DNA of 64,000 nt from positions 186,001 to 250,000 of the forward strand of contig JAGBHU010000016.1 in assembly GCA_017935345.1 (NCBI GenBank), read 5' to 3'. This DNA is from Coprococcus sp. GTDB lineage: Bacteria > Bacillota > Clostridia > Lachnospirales > Lachnospiraceae. Positions 17,932 to 27,167 of the stretch are shown here, piece after piece (the first letter of the stretch is position 1; every line of letters begins with the position of its first letter). Under the pieces are notes generated by a model, which had not been told where the DNA came from, searched no databases, and saw only the letters and a program-made list of their open reading frames with translations. The position numbers were made by a program, and so were the translations under genes.

Positions 17932-18522
17932 ATGAGTTTAGTACCTTATGTCATTGAGCAGACCAGCCGTGGTGAACGCTCGTATGATATTTATTCAAGA
18001 TTACTTAAGGATAGAATTATATTTTTGGGTGAAGAAGTAAATGATACATCAGCAAGTATTATAATTGCGCAGTTACTGTTTCTTGAATCCGAGGACCCGT
18101 CAAAGGATATTTCACTTTATATTAACAGCCCGGGTGGTTCGGTTTCGGCAGGATTTGGTATTTATGATACAATGAATTATATTAAGTGCGATGTAGCTAC
18201 AATATGTTGCGGAATGGCAGCCAGTATGGGCGCATTTTTACTTGCAGGCGGTGCGCCGGGTAAGCGTATGGCTCTTCCAAATGCAGAGATTATGATTCAT
18301 CAGCCAATGGGCGGTATGCCTAGCGGAAGTCAGGCAAGCGATATGCAGATTACAACAGAGCATATATTAAAGACCAAAAGAAAAATCAACGAAATTTTAG
18401 CAAAAGAATGTGGTAAGCCGGTAGAGGTTCTCGAAAAGGATACAGACAGAGATAACTGGCTTAGTGCTCAGGAAGCATTGGAATACGGTCTCATTGATTC
18501 CGTAATTGCAAACCGCGAATAA
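17932..18522 (+). CDS. clpP: ATP-dependent Clp protease proteolytic subunit
   Basis: 196 aa. The catalytic triad is visible as Ser98 ('GMAASMGAF'), His123 ('MIHQPMGG') and Asp172 ('DTDRDNW'), and '[19 protein letters not shown]' marks the oxyanion region. It forms tetradecameric barrels that degrade substrates fed by ClpX. It lies 39 bp after tig with 'tggaggta' as ribosome site, and clpX follows after 30 bp. Confidence 0.98.
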   Translation: MSLVPYVIEQTSRGERSYDIYSRLLKDRIIFLGEEVNDTSASIIIAQLLFLESEDPSKDISLYINSPGGSVSAGFGIYDTMNYIKCDVATICCGMAASMGAFLLAGGAPGKRMALPNAEIMIHQPMGGMPSGSQASDMQITTEHILKTKRKINEILAKECGKPVEVLEKDTDRDNWLSAQEALEYGLIDSVIANRE

Positions 18523-18552
18523 ATTAAGTAATAAAGAAAACGAGGTATAGCC

Positions 18553-19845
18553 ATGGCAGGTCGTGCAGACGACAGAAAACAACTTAGATGTTCATTTTGC
18601 AATAAGACACAGGATCAGGTAAGGAAGCTTATAGCAGGTCCAAATGCTTACATTTGCGATGAGTGCATTCAGATTTGTGCAGAGATAATAGATGAAGAAT
18701 TGGAGGATATGCAGATTGATGACGGCATTAATCTCCTGAAACCAAAGGAAATCAAAGATTTTATTGACCAGTATGTAATTGGTCAGGAGGATGCAAAAAA
18801 GGTTCTTTCAGTTGCTGTCTATAATCACTATAAGAGGATTCTTGCTGAAAAGGATTTTGATGTTGAACTTCAGAAAAGCAATATACTGATGGTAGGACCT
18901 ACCGGTTCAGGTAAGACCTATCTGGCACAGACACTGGCGAAGCTGCTTAATGTGCCATTTGCCATAGCAGATGCTACAGCTCTTACAGAAGCGGGATATG
19001 TAGGTGAGGATGTTGAGAATATCCTTCTTAAGCTTATTCAGGCTGCCGATTATGATGTAGAGCGTGCGGAGCATGGTATTATTTATATTGATGAAATTGA
19101 TAAGATAACCAAGAAGAGTGAGAATGTTTCGATAACAAGAGATGTTTCCGGAGAAGGCGTACAGCAGGCTCTTTTAAAGATTATTGAAGGAACTGTTGCA
19201 TCCGTTCCGCCGCAGGGCGGCAGAAAGCATCCGCATCAGGAGTTTATCCAGATAGATACAACAAATATTTTGTTTATCTGTGGGGGTGCTTTTGAAGGAC
19301 TTGAGAAGATCATAGAAGACAGAGTCGGTAAGAAGGGTATCGGATTTAATGCGGAAGTAGTTGACAAATCAGAGCAGGATTTAGGTAAAATGCTGAAACA
19401 GGTTCTTCCACAGGATTTTGTAAAATATGGTCTGATACCGGAATTCGTAGGAAGAGTTCCTGTGGCTGTTACGCTTGATTTCCTTGATGAAGATGCATTG
19501 GTTAAAATTCTTACAGAGCCGAAGAGTGCAATTTATAAGCAGTATAAACGATTGTTTGAATTAGACGGTGTCAGTCTGGAGTTTGAAGAGGATGCGTTAA
19601 GAGAGATAGCAAGAGAGGCTATGGAGAGAAAAACCGGTGCCAGAGGTCTGAGAGCTATTATTGAAAAGGCAATTCTTGATTTGATGTTTGAGATTCCTTC
19701 AGATGAGACTGTTGCAAAATGTATTGTAACAAAGGAAGTTATCAAAGAGGGAGCTGATCCCATTATTGAATACGCAGATGCACCCGTAGTAAAGAAGCAG
19801 ATAAAGAAAAAACGCTCAAATACGAGTGATGGTGAGATTGCATAA
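18553..19845 (+). CDS. clpX: ATP-dependent Clp protease ATP-binding subunit ClpX
   Basis: 430 aa. The N-terminal zinc-binding domain has Cys13, Cys16, Cys35 and Cys38 ('RCSFCNKTQ', 'ICDECI'). The AAA+ module has Walker A 'GPTGSGKT' (115-122), Walker B 'IIYIDEIDK' and the pore-loop '[11 protein letters not shown]' context. It unfolds tagged proteins for ClpP. The C terminus is Lys-rich ('KKQIKKKRS'). A terminator directly after the stop may separate it from lon. Confidence 0.98.
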   Translation: MAGRADDRKQLRCSFCNKTQDQVRKLIAGPNAYICDECIQICAEIIDEELEDMQIDDGINLLKPKEIKDFIDQYVIGQEDAKKVLSVAVYNHYKRILAEKDFDVELQKSNILMVGPTGSGKTYLAQTLAKLLNVPFAIADATALTEAGYVGEDVENILLKLIQAADYDVERAEHGIIYIDEIDKITKKSENVSITRDVSGEGVQQALLKIIEGTVASVPPQGGRKHPHQEFIQIDTTNILFICGGAFEGLEKIIEDRVGKKGIGFNAEVVDKSEQDLGKMLKQVLPQDFVKYGLIPEFVGRVPVAVTLDFLDEDALVKILTEPKSAIYKQYKRLFELDGVSLEFEEDALREIAREAMERKTGARGLRAIIEKAILDLMFEIPSDETVAKCIVTKEVIKEGADPIIEYADAPVVKKQIKKKRSNTSDGEIA

Positions 19846-19852
19846 ATCAGAA

Positions 19853-19880
19853 AGTCGGGATGAATACATCCCGGCTTTTT
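19853..19880 (+). terminator. Terminator after clpX
   Basis: agtcgggatg / catcccggct stem around an aata loop followed by five Ts, just 7 bp after the clpX stop. lon, 39 bp further on, may rely on readthrough or a weak promoter of its own. Confidence 0.8.
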
Positions 19881-19919
19881 AAAAAATAAATTGTTATACA
19901 TTATAGAGGAGAAAATTAT

Positions 19920-22232
19920 ATGGAATATATAATCTGGAGTATGCCAATGATGGTTCTTAGAGGCATTACGATAATGCCGGGAGCATCCACACATCTGGAT
20001 GTTGTAAATAAGGATTCTTGTGAGGCTGCAACAGCCGCTATGAAAAATGATGGAAAAATATTTTTGGTTACAAGCAAAAATATTTCTGTAGATGACAAAA
20101 ATCCTGATTTATATAATATCGGAGTAACGGCAAAGATAAAGCAATTTATAAAATTGCCTAACAAATCCTTGCGAATACTTCTTGAAACAGAAAAAAGAGG
20201 ACGCCTTGTAAGTTATTGCAAAGAGGATGGTTATTTTAACGGGGATATAGAAATCATAGAAGAAAGTAATGCATCCAATATGTCAAAGCAGGAGCATGAA
20301 ACATATTTGAGAATGGTTATGGAGAAGCTTATGCAGGCATTTTCAAATGGACTCGGAACCAATAAGCTGATTTATAAAAATTTGCTTACAATAAAAGATT
20401 TAGGGGTACTTACTGACGGTGTGGCAGATTTTATTCCAATACCATTTGAAAAGAAACAGGAAATATTGGAAGCCGTTGATTTGAAGGAACGTGTTTTGAA
20501 GCTTCTTCAGCTTATAGAAGAGGAGCTGGATATCATTGCAATCAGAAATGATATAAAAGAGAAACTTCAGGATTGCGTCAATAAACACCAGAAGGAATAT
20601 GTCCTTAGAGAACAGCTGAAGGTTATTAAGAAGGAGCTTGGCGAAGATGATATAGAAGAATCTGCGGATGAGCTTGCAGAGCGTCTTAATAATAGTGGTG
20701 CACCCAAAGAGGTTAAGGAAAAGCTGGCAAAAGAGATAAATCGTTATAAAGCCATTCCCCAGATGTCGGCAGAGAGCGGTATATTATTAAATTATATCGA
20801 AACATTGCTGGATTATCCGTGGGGAAAATCATCAGATGAAAACGAAAATCTTGAAAAAGCAATCAAAATACTTGAAAAAGACCATTATAAGCTTTCTGAG
20901 GTCAAGGAACGAATAATCGATTATCTGGCAGTACATATTATGAATAAAAAGGGGAACATGCCGATTATATGTCTGGTAGGACCTCCCGGAACAGGAAAGA
21001 CCTCTATTGCGAAATCCATAGCTTCAGCCACGAATAAAGAGTATATTCGTATGTCATTGGGTGGCGTAAGGGATGAGGCTGAAATCAGAGGCCATAGAAA
21101 GACCTATATTGGGGCAATGCCGGGAAGAATCGCCCAGTCGATTGCCAAGACAAAAACGGATAATCCGCTTATTTTGCTGGATGAGGTGGACAAGGTAAGC
21201 AGTGATTATAAGGGTGATGTGTCGTCGGCACTTCTTGAGGTACTGGACGGTGAACAGAATAATAAGTTTTATGACCATTATTTTGAGGTGCCGATAGACC
21301 TTAGTAAGGTTTTGTTTGTTGCTACAGCAAATGATGCCTCCCTGATACCGGGACCCCTTCTTGACAGAATGGAAATAATAGAAATATCAGGATATACGGA
21401 AGACGAAAAGTATCATATTGCCAAGCTTTATCTTGTGGACAAAGCAAGAGAAAAGAACGGACTGAAGAAAAGCAGCTTTAAGATCAATAGTGGTGCAATC
21501 AGGTATATCATCAGACATTATACAAGAGAAGCAGGCGTAAGAAGTCTGGAACGAACGATTGATAAGCTGTGCAGAAAGGCCTGCCGTATGATTTTGACGG
21601 GAGAAACGGATTCCGTGAAGATTGATAAGAAAATGGTAGTAGAGCTGCTGGGACCTGAAAAATATAAAGATGATTCCCATGACTTCTCAAATAAAATCGG
21701 AGCGGTAAGAGGTCTGGCATGGACTGCAGTAGGCGGTGTAACACTTGATATTGAGGTCAATGTGATGCCGGGAAACGGACAACTGCAGCTTACCGGTAAA
21801 ATGGGAGATGTGATGAAGGAGTCGGCAATCGCAGGCATGAGTTATATCAGGGCGCTCAAGGAATCGGAAGAGCTTGGAGAGGATTTCTACGAGAAACATG
21901 ATATTCATATCCATATACCTGAGGGTGCAATTCCAAAGGATGGTCCATCGGCAGGTATCACAATGGCTACCGCTCTTTATTCCGCCATATTTAATAAACC
22001 GGTTAAGGGCAGACTTGCCATGACAGGAGAGATTACCTTGAGGGGAAACGTACTTGCCATCGGTGGTCTGAAAGAAAAGCTTTTGGCAGCAAAAAGTATC
22101 GGCATAAAGGATGTCATTATTCCTGAAAGCAATGTGAGTAACCTTGAGGAAGTAGGCGAAGAAGTTACGGAGGGAATGAATATTATTCCGGTATCGACAA
22201 TGAAACAGGTACTTGAACATGCTTTGGCATAG
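19920..22232 (+). CDS. lon: ATP-dependent protease Lon (LonA)
   Basis: 770 aa, standard LonA size. An N-terminal LON substrate domain (~5-200, 'MVLRGITIMPG') and helical linker lead to the AAA+ module with Walker A 'GPPGTGKTSIAKSIA' and 'LILLDEVDK', then the Ser-Lys protease domain with 'PKDGPSAGITMATAL' (catalytic Ser) and 'GNVLAIGGLKEKLLAA' (catalytic Lys). It degrades misfolded and regulatory proteins. The start follows 'agaggaga'. ysxC follows after 46 bp, as in many Firmicutes. Confidence 0.97.
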   Translation: MEYIIWSMPMMVLRGITIMPGASTHLDVVNKDSCEAATAAMKNDGKIFLVTSKNISVDDKNPDLYNIGVTAKIKQFIKLPNKSLRILLETEKRGRLVSYCKEDGYFNGDIEIIEESNASNMSKQEHETYLRMVMEKLMQAFSNGLGTNKLIYKNLLTIKDLGVLTDGVADFIPIPFEKKQEILEAVDLKERVLKLLQLIEEELDIIAIRNDIKEKLQDCVNKHQKEYVLREQLKVIKKELGEDDIEESADELAERLNNSGAPKEVKEKLAKEINRYKAIPQMSAESGILLNYIETLLDYPWGKSSDENENLEKAIKILEKDHYKLSEVKERIIDYLAVHIMNKKGNMPIICLVGPPGTGKTSIAKSIASATNKEYIRMSLGGVRDEAEIRGHRKTYIGAMPGRIAQSIAKTKTDNPLILLDEVDKVSSDYKGDVSSALLEVLDGEQNNKFYDHYFEVPIDLSKVLFVATANDASLIPGPLLDRMEIIEISGYTEDEKYHIAKLYLVDKAREKNGLKKSSFKINSGAIRYIIRHYTREAGVRSLERTIDKLCRKACRMILTGETDSVKIDKKMVVELLGPEKYKDDSHDFSNKIGAVRGLAWTAVGGVTLDIEVNVMPGNGQLQLTGKMGDVMKESAIAGMSYIRALKESEELGEDFYEKHDIHIHIPEGAIPKDGPSAGITMATALYSAIFNKPVKGRLAMTGEITLRGNVLAIGGLKEKLLAAKSIGIKDVIIPESNVSNLEEVGEEVTEGMNIIPVSTMKQVLEHALA

Positions 22233-22278
22233 TGTTTCATCTACCTTGAATTTTGCCCATAGAGAATAGGAGATTATT

Positions 22279-22863
22279 ATGATAATAAAAAGTGCAGAGC
22301 TTGAAACCGTATGTGGAATTACAAGTAAGCTGCCGGAAAATGAATTGCCTGAAATCGCATTTGCCGGAAAGTCAAATGTCGGTAAATCGTCATTGATAAA
22401 CGGACTGTTAAACAGAAAAGCACTTGCAAGAACCTCATCACAGCCGGGAAAAACACAGACTATAAATTTCTATAATGTAAATAAGAATTTGTATTTTGTA
22501 GATTTACCGGGGTATGGTTATGCACAGGTATCTATGGAAATACGTGCAAAATGGGGCAAAATGATAGAGCGCTATTTAAACAGCTCTAAGCAGCTGAAAA
22601 AAGTATTTCTCTTGATAGATATCAGACATGCGCCATCAGAGAATGACTGCGTTATGTATAACTGGATTATAGAGAACGGATATGAGCCGATCATTATCAC
22701 TACAAAGCTTGATAAAATCAAACGAAGCCAGCTTCAAAAGAACATAAAAATCATAAAAGAGAAGCTGGAGCTGGTTCCGGGTACGAAAGTCATTCCGTTT
22801 TCAGCACAGACTAAACAGGGACGTGACGAAATATGGGATGTCATAAACGGAACACTTGGATAG
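22279..22863 (+). CDS. ysxC: Ribosome biogenesis GTPase YsxC/EngB
   Basis: 194 aa. G motifs: G1 'AGKSNVGKSSLING', G2 'TSSQPGKTQTINFY', G3 'VDLPGYGYA', G4 'TKLD' (in 'IIITTKLDKIKRSQ') and G5 'FSAQTKQG'. A circularly regular TRAFAC GTPase needed for 50S subunit maturation. It is the last gene of the tig-clp-lon block and ends at a convergent terminator. Confidence 0.97.
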   Translation: MIIKSAELETVCGITSKLPENELPEIAFAGKSNVGKSSLINGLLNRKALARTSSQPGKTQTINFYNVNKNLYFVDLPGYGYAQVSMEIRAKWGKMIERYLNSSKQLKKVFLLIDIRHAPSENDCVMYNWIIENGYEPIIITTKLDKIKRSQLQKNIKIIKEKLELVPGTKVIPFSAQTKQGRDEIWDVINGTLG

Positions 22864-22900
22864 AATATAGGAGATGATAAACAGAACTTTTGGATAGCCT

Positions 22901-22944
22901 ATAACAAAGGGCGGTAACTCTTATGAGTTGCTGCCCTTTGTTAT
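22901..22944. terminator. Convergent terminator inside the DUF4364 coding end
   Basis: ataacaaagggc (22901-22912) pairs perfectly with gccctttgttat (22933-22944), with a further aactc/gagtt pair inside. The right arm encodes I-T-K-G of the minus-strand DUF4364 protein, so its codons are shared with the hairpin. Confidence 0.8.
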
Positions 22945-23457
22945 CCATAACTGGTTTATAAGATAATCGTATACTTCGGTACTTTTTTGACGCCAGTTGT
23001 CACAAATCGTGATTGCATTTGCTTTTGTAGGAACATTAAATTTTAAATCAACCAAAGTTTCTTTTCTATCCTTTATGATACATGTAACAGTATATTCATT
23101 TGAATCATTCAAGGAATAGTCTGAATATATTTCCGACTCATTTTTAAGATTTATCTTTTGATTCTCAAAGTAATCAAGAATATCCTGTTTAATGGCATAG
23201 GGAATTTTATTTTCAAAGAGACTTAAGGCCTCTTCCCCCTTGTCCGTAATTTTGTAATGGGATGAGCTTCTTATGGTTGAAACATATACAAATTCACTTT
23301 CTATCAGACCGTTTATTGCTTCCTGGAGGGTAAAATAGTTTGTATAGCCCTTCGTCAGTATAAATTCAGATATTTGCGAGTTGGTCAATGTGAAATCTAC
23401 ACGATCTAACATATATAAAATGATTAATTTGTATAAAACGATGGAATCATTACTCAT
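22921..23457 (-). CDS. DUF4364 family winged-helix protein
   Basis: 178 aa from ATG 23457; 'gaggtg' lies 6 nt upstream on the minus strand, and a GTG at 23466 is the alternative. Features are 'LYKLIILYMLDRVDFTLTN', a winged-helix-like 'QEAINGLIESEFVY' and wing, and a mixed C-terminal domain. This matches DUF4364, a Clostridia protein next to rho or divisome genes with unknown function, probably DNA binding. It is divergent from rho across a 272-bp region. Its last four residues are encoded within the convergent terminator. Confidence 0.85.
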   Translation of the reverse strand: MSNDSIVLYKLIILYMLDRVDFTLTNSQISEFILTKGYTNYFTLQEAINGLIESEFVYVSTIRSSSHYKITDKGEEALSLFENKIPYAIKQDILDYFENQKINLKNESEIYSDYSLNDSNEYTVTCIIKDRKETLVDLKFNVPTKANAITICDNWRQKSTEVYDYLINQLWITKGSNS

Positions 23458-23528
23458 AATACACACCTCATTTGTAAAAAAAATAGTAACGATATCATAT
23501 CATTTGATGAGATTAAAAGCAATAACAC

Positions 23529-23556
23529 TTTACAAACAAATAAAATGTGATATACT
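23529..23556 (+). promoter_or_regulatory. Candidate rho promoter
   Basis: TTTACA (23529-23534) and TATACT (23551-23556) spaced 16 bp, leaving a ~165-nt, very A-rich leader before rho. A second AT-rich -10-like tataat lies at about 23574-23579. Apart from these, the 272-bp gap between DUF4364 and rho holds no visible ORF or structure. Confidence 0.4.
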
Positions 23557-23729
23557 TATATTCGAGTAGCATGATATAATTTTCTATATTCTTAGTTTTC
23601 CCATGTAAAAATTTAAAATTAATATAGAGAAATTTAAAATCAAAAAACAAAAATAAAATATCAAAAAACAGATATGTAAGAAGGTAACGTAACAGGTAAA
23701 ACCGGTACATAGTAGAAAAGGAGTAAATT

Positions 23730-25571
23730 ATGGATTTTAGTAAGGCTTCGTTGGCAGAAATGAGACAATACGTGAAGGAAAACGGAATTAAAGGTGTTTC
23801 TGCGTTGAAGAAAAATGAACTGGCACAATTTTTGATGGAAAGGCAGAAAAAAACAGAAATCGCCCAGACGGATTCGATACGTGTCGAGACAATTAAAGTG
23901 GAAAACAGACCGATGGAGATGGAAAAAATGCCTATGCAGCAGACTGGCATGAGAAGAGATAATACCAGAAATATAGCAGGAAGACAATCGGTAAGAAATA
24001 ATGGTCCTGTAAGGACTGAGTATAATTCAAGAAATAACTATGGTTCCAGAAATGACTATGGCTCCAGAAATGACTATGGTTCCAGAAATGACTATGGTTC
24101 CAGAAATGACTATGGCTCCAGAAATGATTACGCATCCAGAAACGACTATGGTTCCAGAAACGACTATGGTTCCAAAAATGACTATGGTTCACGGAATGAC
24201 TATAGTGCAAGAAATGATTATGGTTCCAGAAACGACTATAGCTCCAGAAATGACTATGGCTCCAGAAATGATTATGGTTCCAGAAATGACTATAGCTCCA
24301 GAAATGACTATACGCCAAGAACGGATTATACTTCGAGAAATGAGTATGTTCCAAGAGAAGAAAAATCAGATACAAATTCATATACTGACAGGGATGACAG
24401 AATAGACAGACAGGATTCATATCAGGGTTCTGATTTAGACAGCGGTAAAACAGCAAACGGAATTTTGGAAGTTATGAGCGATGGCTATGGATTTATCAGA
24501 AGTGCAAATTATCTTCCGGGTAATCAGGATATATATGTATCTCCGGCACAGATACGACGCTTTGGACTGAAAACAGGCGATATTGTGTCAGGAAATATAA
24601 GAGTAAAAACGCAGGGTGAAAAATTCAGTGCATTGCTTTATGTTGGCTCTGTAAATGGGGAACATCCTTCTGCAATAGCAGGAAGAAAGAACTTTGAGGA
24701 TTTGACTCCTGTATTCCCAAATGAGAGAATAAAAATGGATGGAGAGGATGCACCGGTACCGATAAGAATGATAGACCTTCTGGCACCTATCGGTAAGGGA
24801 CAAAGAGGTATGATTGTATCTCCTCCGAAGACAGGAAAGACAACACTATTAAAGCAGATTGCAAAATGTATCAGTACACAGTATAGTGATATTCATTTAC
24901 TGGTGCTTTTGATAGATGAAAGACCTGAGGAAGTAACGGATATCAGAGAGTCGATAGAAGGCCCGAATGTAGAGGTTATTTATTCTACATTTGATGAGCT
25001 TCCTGAGCATCATAAGAGAGTATCTGAGATGGTTATAGAAAGAGCCAAGAGACTTGTGGAACAAAGACAGGATGTGGTTATTCTTCTTGACAGTATCACA
25101 AGACTTGCCAGAGCGTATAATCTCACGGTTGCTCCTAGCGGCAGAACCTTGTCAGGTGGTCTTGATCCGGCAGCGCTTCATATGCCAAAGAAATTCTTTG
25201 GTGCGGCAAGAAATATGCGTGAGGGCGGAAGCTTGACAATACTTGCTACAGCGCTTGTAGAAACGGGAAGCAAGATGGATGATGTTGTATTTGAGGAATT
25301 CAAGGGAACAGGAAATATGGAGCTTGTACTTGACAGGAAGCTTTCGGAAAAGAGAATATTCCCTGCTATAGACATTGCAAAGTCCGGAACAAGAAGAGAT
25401 GATTTGCTTCTTGATAAGAAAGAGCAGGAAGTTGTAACTGCTATCCATAAAGCTCTGTCGGGAAATAAGTCAGAAGATGTACTTGAGGATGTTTTAAGAC
25501 TCTTCGTAAGAACAAAAAATAATGAAGAGTTTATGCACTATGTAGAAAAGTCTTTAATGAGAAAGCAGTAA
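23730..25571 (+). CDS. rho: Transcription termination factor Rho with a repetitive N-terminal insert
   Basis: 613 aa, longer than the ~420-aa E. coli form. Residues 1-40 are a Rho_N SAP-like helix bundle ('[15 protein letters not shown]'). Residues ~45-240 are a disordered insert whose core (~100-206) is about 17 copies of SRNDYG-like hexapeptides. The RNA-binding cold-shock-like domain (~242-310, '[15 protein letters not shown]') and the RecA-type ATPase domain follow, with Walker A 'SPPKTGKTT' (364-372) and Walker B-region '[14 protein letters not shown]'. Rho insertion domains are known in several phyla and alter RNA binding or promote condensates; the exact effect here is inference. It is divergent from DUF4364. 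Ribosome site 'aaaaggag'. Confidence 0.97.
   Translation: MDFSKASLAEMRQYVKENGIKGVSALKKNELAQFLMERQKKTEIAQTDSIRVETIKVENRPMEMEKMPMQQTGMRRDNTRNIAGRQSVRNNGPVRTEYNSRNNYGSRNDYGSRNDYGSRNDYGSRNDYGSRNDYASRNDYGSRNDYGSKNDYGSRNDYSARNDYGSRNDYSSRNDYGSRNDYGSRNDYSSRNDYTPRTDYTSRNEYVPREEKSDTNSYTDRDDRIDRQDSYQGSDLDSGKTANGILEVMSDGYGFIRSANYLPGNQDIYVSPAQIRRFGLKTGDIVSGNIRVKTQGEKFSALLYVGSVNGEHPSAIAGRKNFEDLTPVFPNERIKMDGEDAPVPIRMIDLLAPIGKGQRGMIVSPPKTGKTTLLKQIAKCISTQYSDIHLLVLLIDERPEEVTDIRESIEGPNVEVIYSTFDELPEHHKRVSEMVIERAKRLVEQRQDVVILLDSITRLARAYNLTVAPSGRTLSGGLDPAALHMPKKFFGAARNMREGGSLTILATALVETGSKMDDVVFEEFKGTGNMELVLDRKLSEKRIFPAIDIAKSGTRRDDLLLDKKEQEVVTAIHKALSGNKSEDVLEDVLRLFVRTKNNEEFMHYVEKSLMRKQ
24027..24347 (+). repeat. Degenerate 18-bp coding repeat in rho (SRNDYG)n
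   Basis: About 17-18 tandem units of 'tccagaaatgactatggt' with synonymous and a few amino-acid changes (S/A/T at units, NEY, RTDY at the end). It encodes Asn/Asp/Arg/Tyr/Gly/Ser-rich disorder. The array is in-frame throughout, so expansions or contractions by whole units would keep rho open. Confidence 0.95.
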
Positions 25572-25592
25572 TTAGTAATTTGATTTATTAGC

Positions 25593-25702
25593 TACTATTC
25601 AACCATCTGTAAGCTGCCATGCTATATATATTGTTTTACAAAGCGCAAGCGGTTCGTAAAACAATATATATAGCATGGCAGCTTACAGATGGTTGAATAG
25701 TA
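25593..25702. repeat. Perfect 47-bp inverted repeat (palindrome) between rho and rpmE
   Basis: The left arm 25593-25639 and right arm 25656-25702 are exact reverse complements over 47 bp, separated by a 16-nt loop (aaagcgcaagcggttc). The arms include tatatata and catggcagctt blocks. No T run follows directly, so it is more than an ordinary intrinsic terminator, though it may end rho transcription. No ORF of note and no flanking target duplication are visible. It occupies most of the 271-bp rho-rpmE gap. Confidence 0.95.
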
Positions 25703-25731
25703 ACAATAATGAAAATTATTTTAAAAAAAAC

Positions 25732-25761
25732 TTGCAAACATATATGTGCTTATGTTAAAAT
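25732..25761 (+). promoter_or_regulatory. Candidate rpmE promoter and leader hairpin
   Basis: TTGCAA (25732-25737), an 18-bp spacer and TAAAAT (25756-25761). The leader contains aggcgaaagcct (25789-25800), a short stem with a GAAA tetraloop, which could be an L31 autoregulatory leader element; this is a guess from position. Confidence 0.45.
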
Positions 25762-25842
25762 AACAAAGCTGTGTTTTATGAAGAAGTCAGGCGAAAGCCT
25801 ATTCTCATATATCAATAATATATGTAAAGAGGTGAAAATCAA

Positions 25843-26046
25843 ATGAGAGAAGGAATACATCCAGACTACTATCAGGCAAAGGTTGTTTGTAACTGTGGTA
25901 ACGAGTTCGTTACAGGTTCAACAAAGGAAGAAATTCACGTAGAAATTTGCTCAAAGTGTCATTCATTCTATACAGGTCAGCAGAAGGCTGCAAAGGCTCG
26001 TGGTAGAATTGATATGTTTAACAAGAAGTACGGTGTACAGGCTTAA
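25843..26046 (+). CDS. rpmE: 50S ribosomal protein L31 (zinc-binding type)
   Basis: 67 aa. The Cys set Cys16, Cys18, Cys36 and Cys39 ('VVCNCGNEF', '[11 protein letters not shown]') marks the zinc-containing C+ form rather than the zinc-free paralogue. The start follows 'aaagaggtg'. It binds 23S and 5S rRNA at the intersubunit bridge. It begins the rpmE-DUF1385-prmC-prfA group typical of Firmicutes. Confidence 0.97.
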   Translation: MREGIHPDYYQAKVVCNCGNEFVTGSTKEEIHVEICSKCHSFYTGQQKAAKARGRIDMFNKKYGVQA

Positions 26047-26057
26047 TAAAAAGAGTG

Positions 26058-26095
26058 ATAGGTTGAGGTTATCAATATAATCTCAACCTATTTTT
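26058..26095 (+). terminator. Terminator after rpmE
   Basis: ataggttgag (26058-26067) pairs with ctcaacctat (26082-26091) followed by ttttt. This separates high-level rpmE expression from the DUF1385-prmC-prfA genes. Confidence 0.85.
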
Positions 26096-26143
26096 ACGAT
26101 ATGGGAAACTTTGTTTTTCGATATCCAATATTTTCGATTTGAA

Positions 26144-27127
26144 ATGGGTGATATTTTGAAAAGAGTTAGAATAGGCGGGCAGGCAGTTATAGAAGGTGTC
26201 ATGATGAAAAACGGTGACAAATATGCAGTAGCTGTCAGAAAGCCTGATAATGAAATAGAAGTAGATATACAGGATTATGTTTCTCTGGGTTCAAGATATA
26301 AGATTCTCAGACTTCCTATTATAAGGGGCGTTGTCAACTTTGTTGAGTCACTTGTGATAGGGGTAAAGACTCTTACATATTCAGCTTCTTTTTATGAAGA
26401 AGAGGAAGAGGAAAAAGAAAAAAATTCTAAAAACGAAAAAACGGACAAAAAACCTAAAAAGGAGAAAACACCTGAACAGCAAAAGAAGTCTGATGATTTG
26501 CTGATGGCTGGAACCGTGGCATTTTCACTGATATTTGCTGTCGCACTTTTTATGATGCTTCCTGCTTTTATCGTAGAGCTTTTGGGTAAGGTTATAAAGA
26601 GTCATGTACTAATAGCCATAATAGAAGGTGTAATCAGACTGGCTATTTTTATCGGATATGTGGTACTCATTTCACTGATGAAGGATATTCAGAGAGTATT
26701 CATGTATCATGGAGCGGAGCATAAGACAATCAATTGTTTTGAAGCAGGGGTATCGCTTACTCCTGAAAATGTAAAAAAATATTCCAGATATCACAAGAGA
26801 TGTGGTACAAGCTTTTTGTTTATCGTTATGATTATCAGTATTTTTGTTTTTATGTTTATAAAAGCAGATACGGCATGGCTCAGGATATTGATAAGATTAT
26901 TGCTTGTTCCTGTTATTGCGGGTATTTCATATGAATTTATTATGTTTGCAGGAAAGAGTGAATCAAAACTTGCACATATCTTAAGTGTACCCGGTATGTG
27001 GGTTCAGCGGCTTACAACAAGAGAGCCGGAGCTTGATATGATAGAGGTCGCAATAAAATCCGTTGAGGCTGTACTTGATTGGCAGGCTTATCAGGATGCA
27101 ATGCGAAAGGGTGAAATAGAGGGCTAG
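26144..27127 (+). CDS. DUF1385 (YqhQ-like) membrane protein
   Basis: About 327 aa from ATG 26144; TTG 26111 and TTG 26156 are alternative starts and none has an ideal ribosome site. The N-terminal 'RIGGQAVIEGVMMK' and central 'FMYHGAEHKTINCFEAG' are hallmarks of DUF1385. A highly charged Glu/Lys linker (~85-120) precedes about four transmembrane helices ('FSLIFAVALFMMLPAFIVELL', then 'LFIVMIISIFVFMFI'). The function is unknown; the HGAEHK box and conserved Cys resemble a metal-binding site. In Clostridia it is regularly encoded between rpmE and prmC-prfA. Confidence 0.9.
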   Translation: MGDILKRVRIGGQAVIEGVMMKNGDKYAVAVRKPDNEIEVDIQDYVSLGSRYKILRLPIIRGVVNFVESLVIGVKTLTYSASFYEEEEEEKEKNSKNEKTDKKPKKEKTPEQQKKSDDLLMAGTVAFSLIFAVALFMMLPAFIVELLGKVIKSHVLIAIIEGVIRLAIFIGYVVLISLMKDIQRVFMYHGAEHKTINCFEAGVSLTPENVKKYSRYHKRCGTSFLFIVMIISIFVFMFIKADTAWLRILIRLLLVPVIAGISYEFIMFAGKSESKLAHILSVPGMWVQRLTTREPELDMIEVAIKSVEAVLDWQAYQDAMRKGEIEG

Positions 27128-27167
27128 TACGGTATCAATAAATTTATACGGAGATGGGTGCGTATAT

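Noticed and set aside
21687-22220. Antisense ORF of 177 codons in lon
   Set aside because: It is a shadow of the lon coding frame, with no ribosome site or family.
24027-24347. CRISPR-like array
   Set aside because: The units are contiguous 18-bp repeats without spacers, in frame within rho.
23932-24456. Antisense ORFs rich in His/Phe/Trp within rho
   Set aside because: They are reverse-strand readings of the SRNDYG repeat; rho coding explains the DNA.
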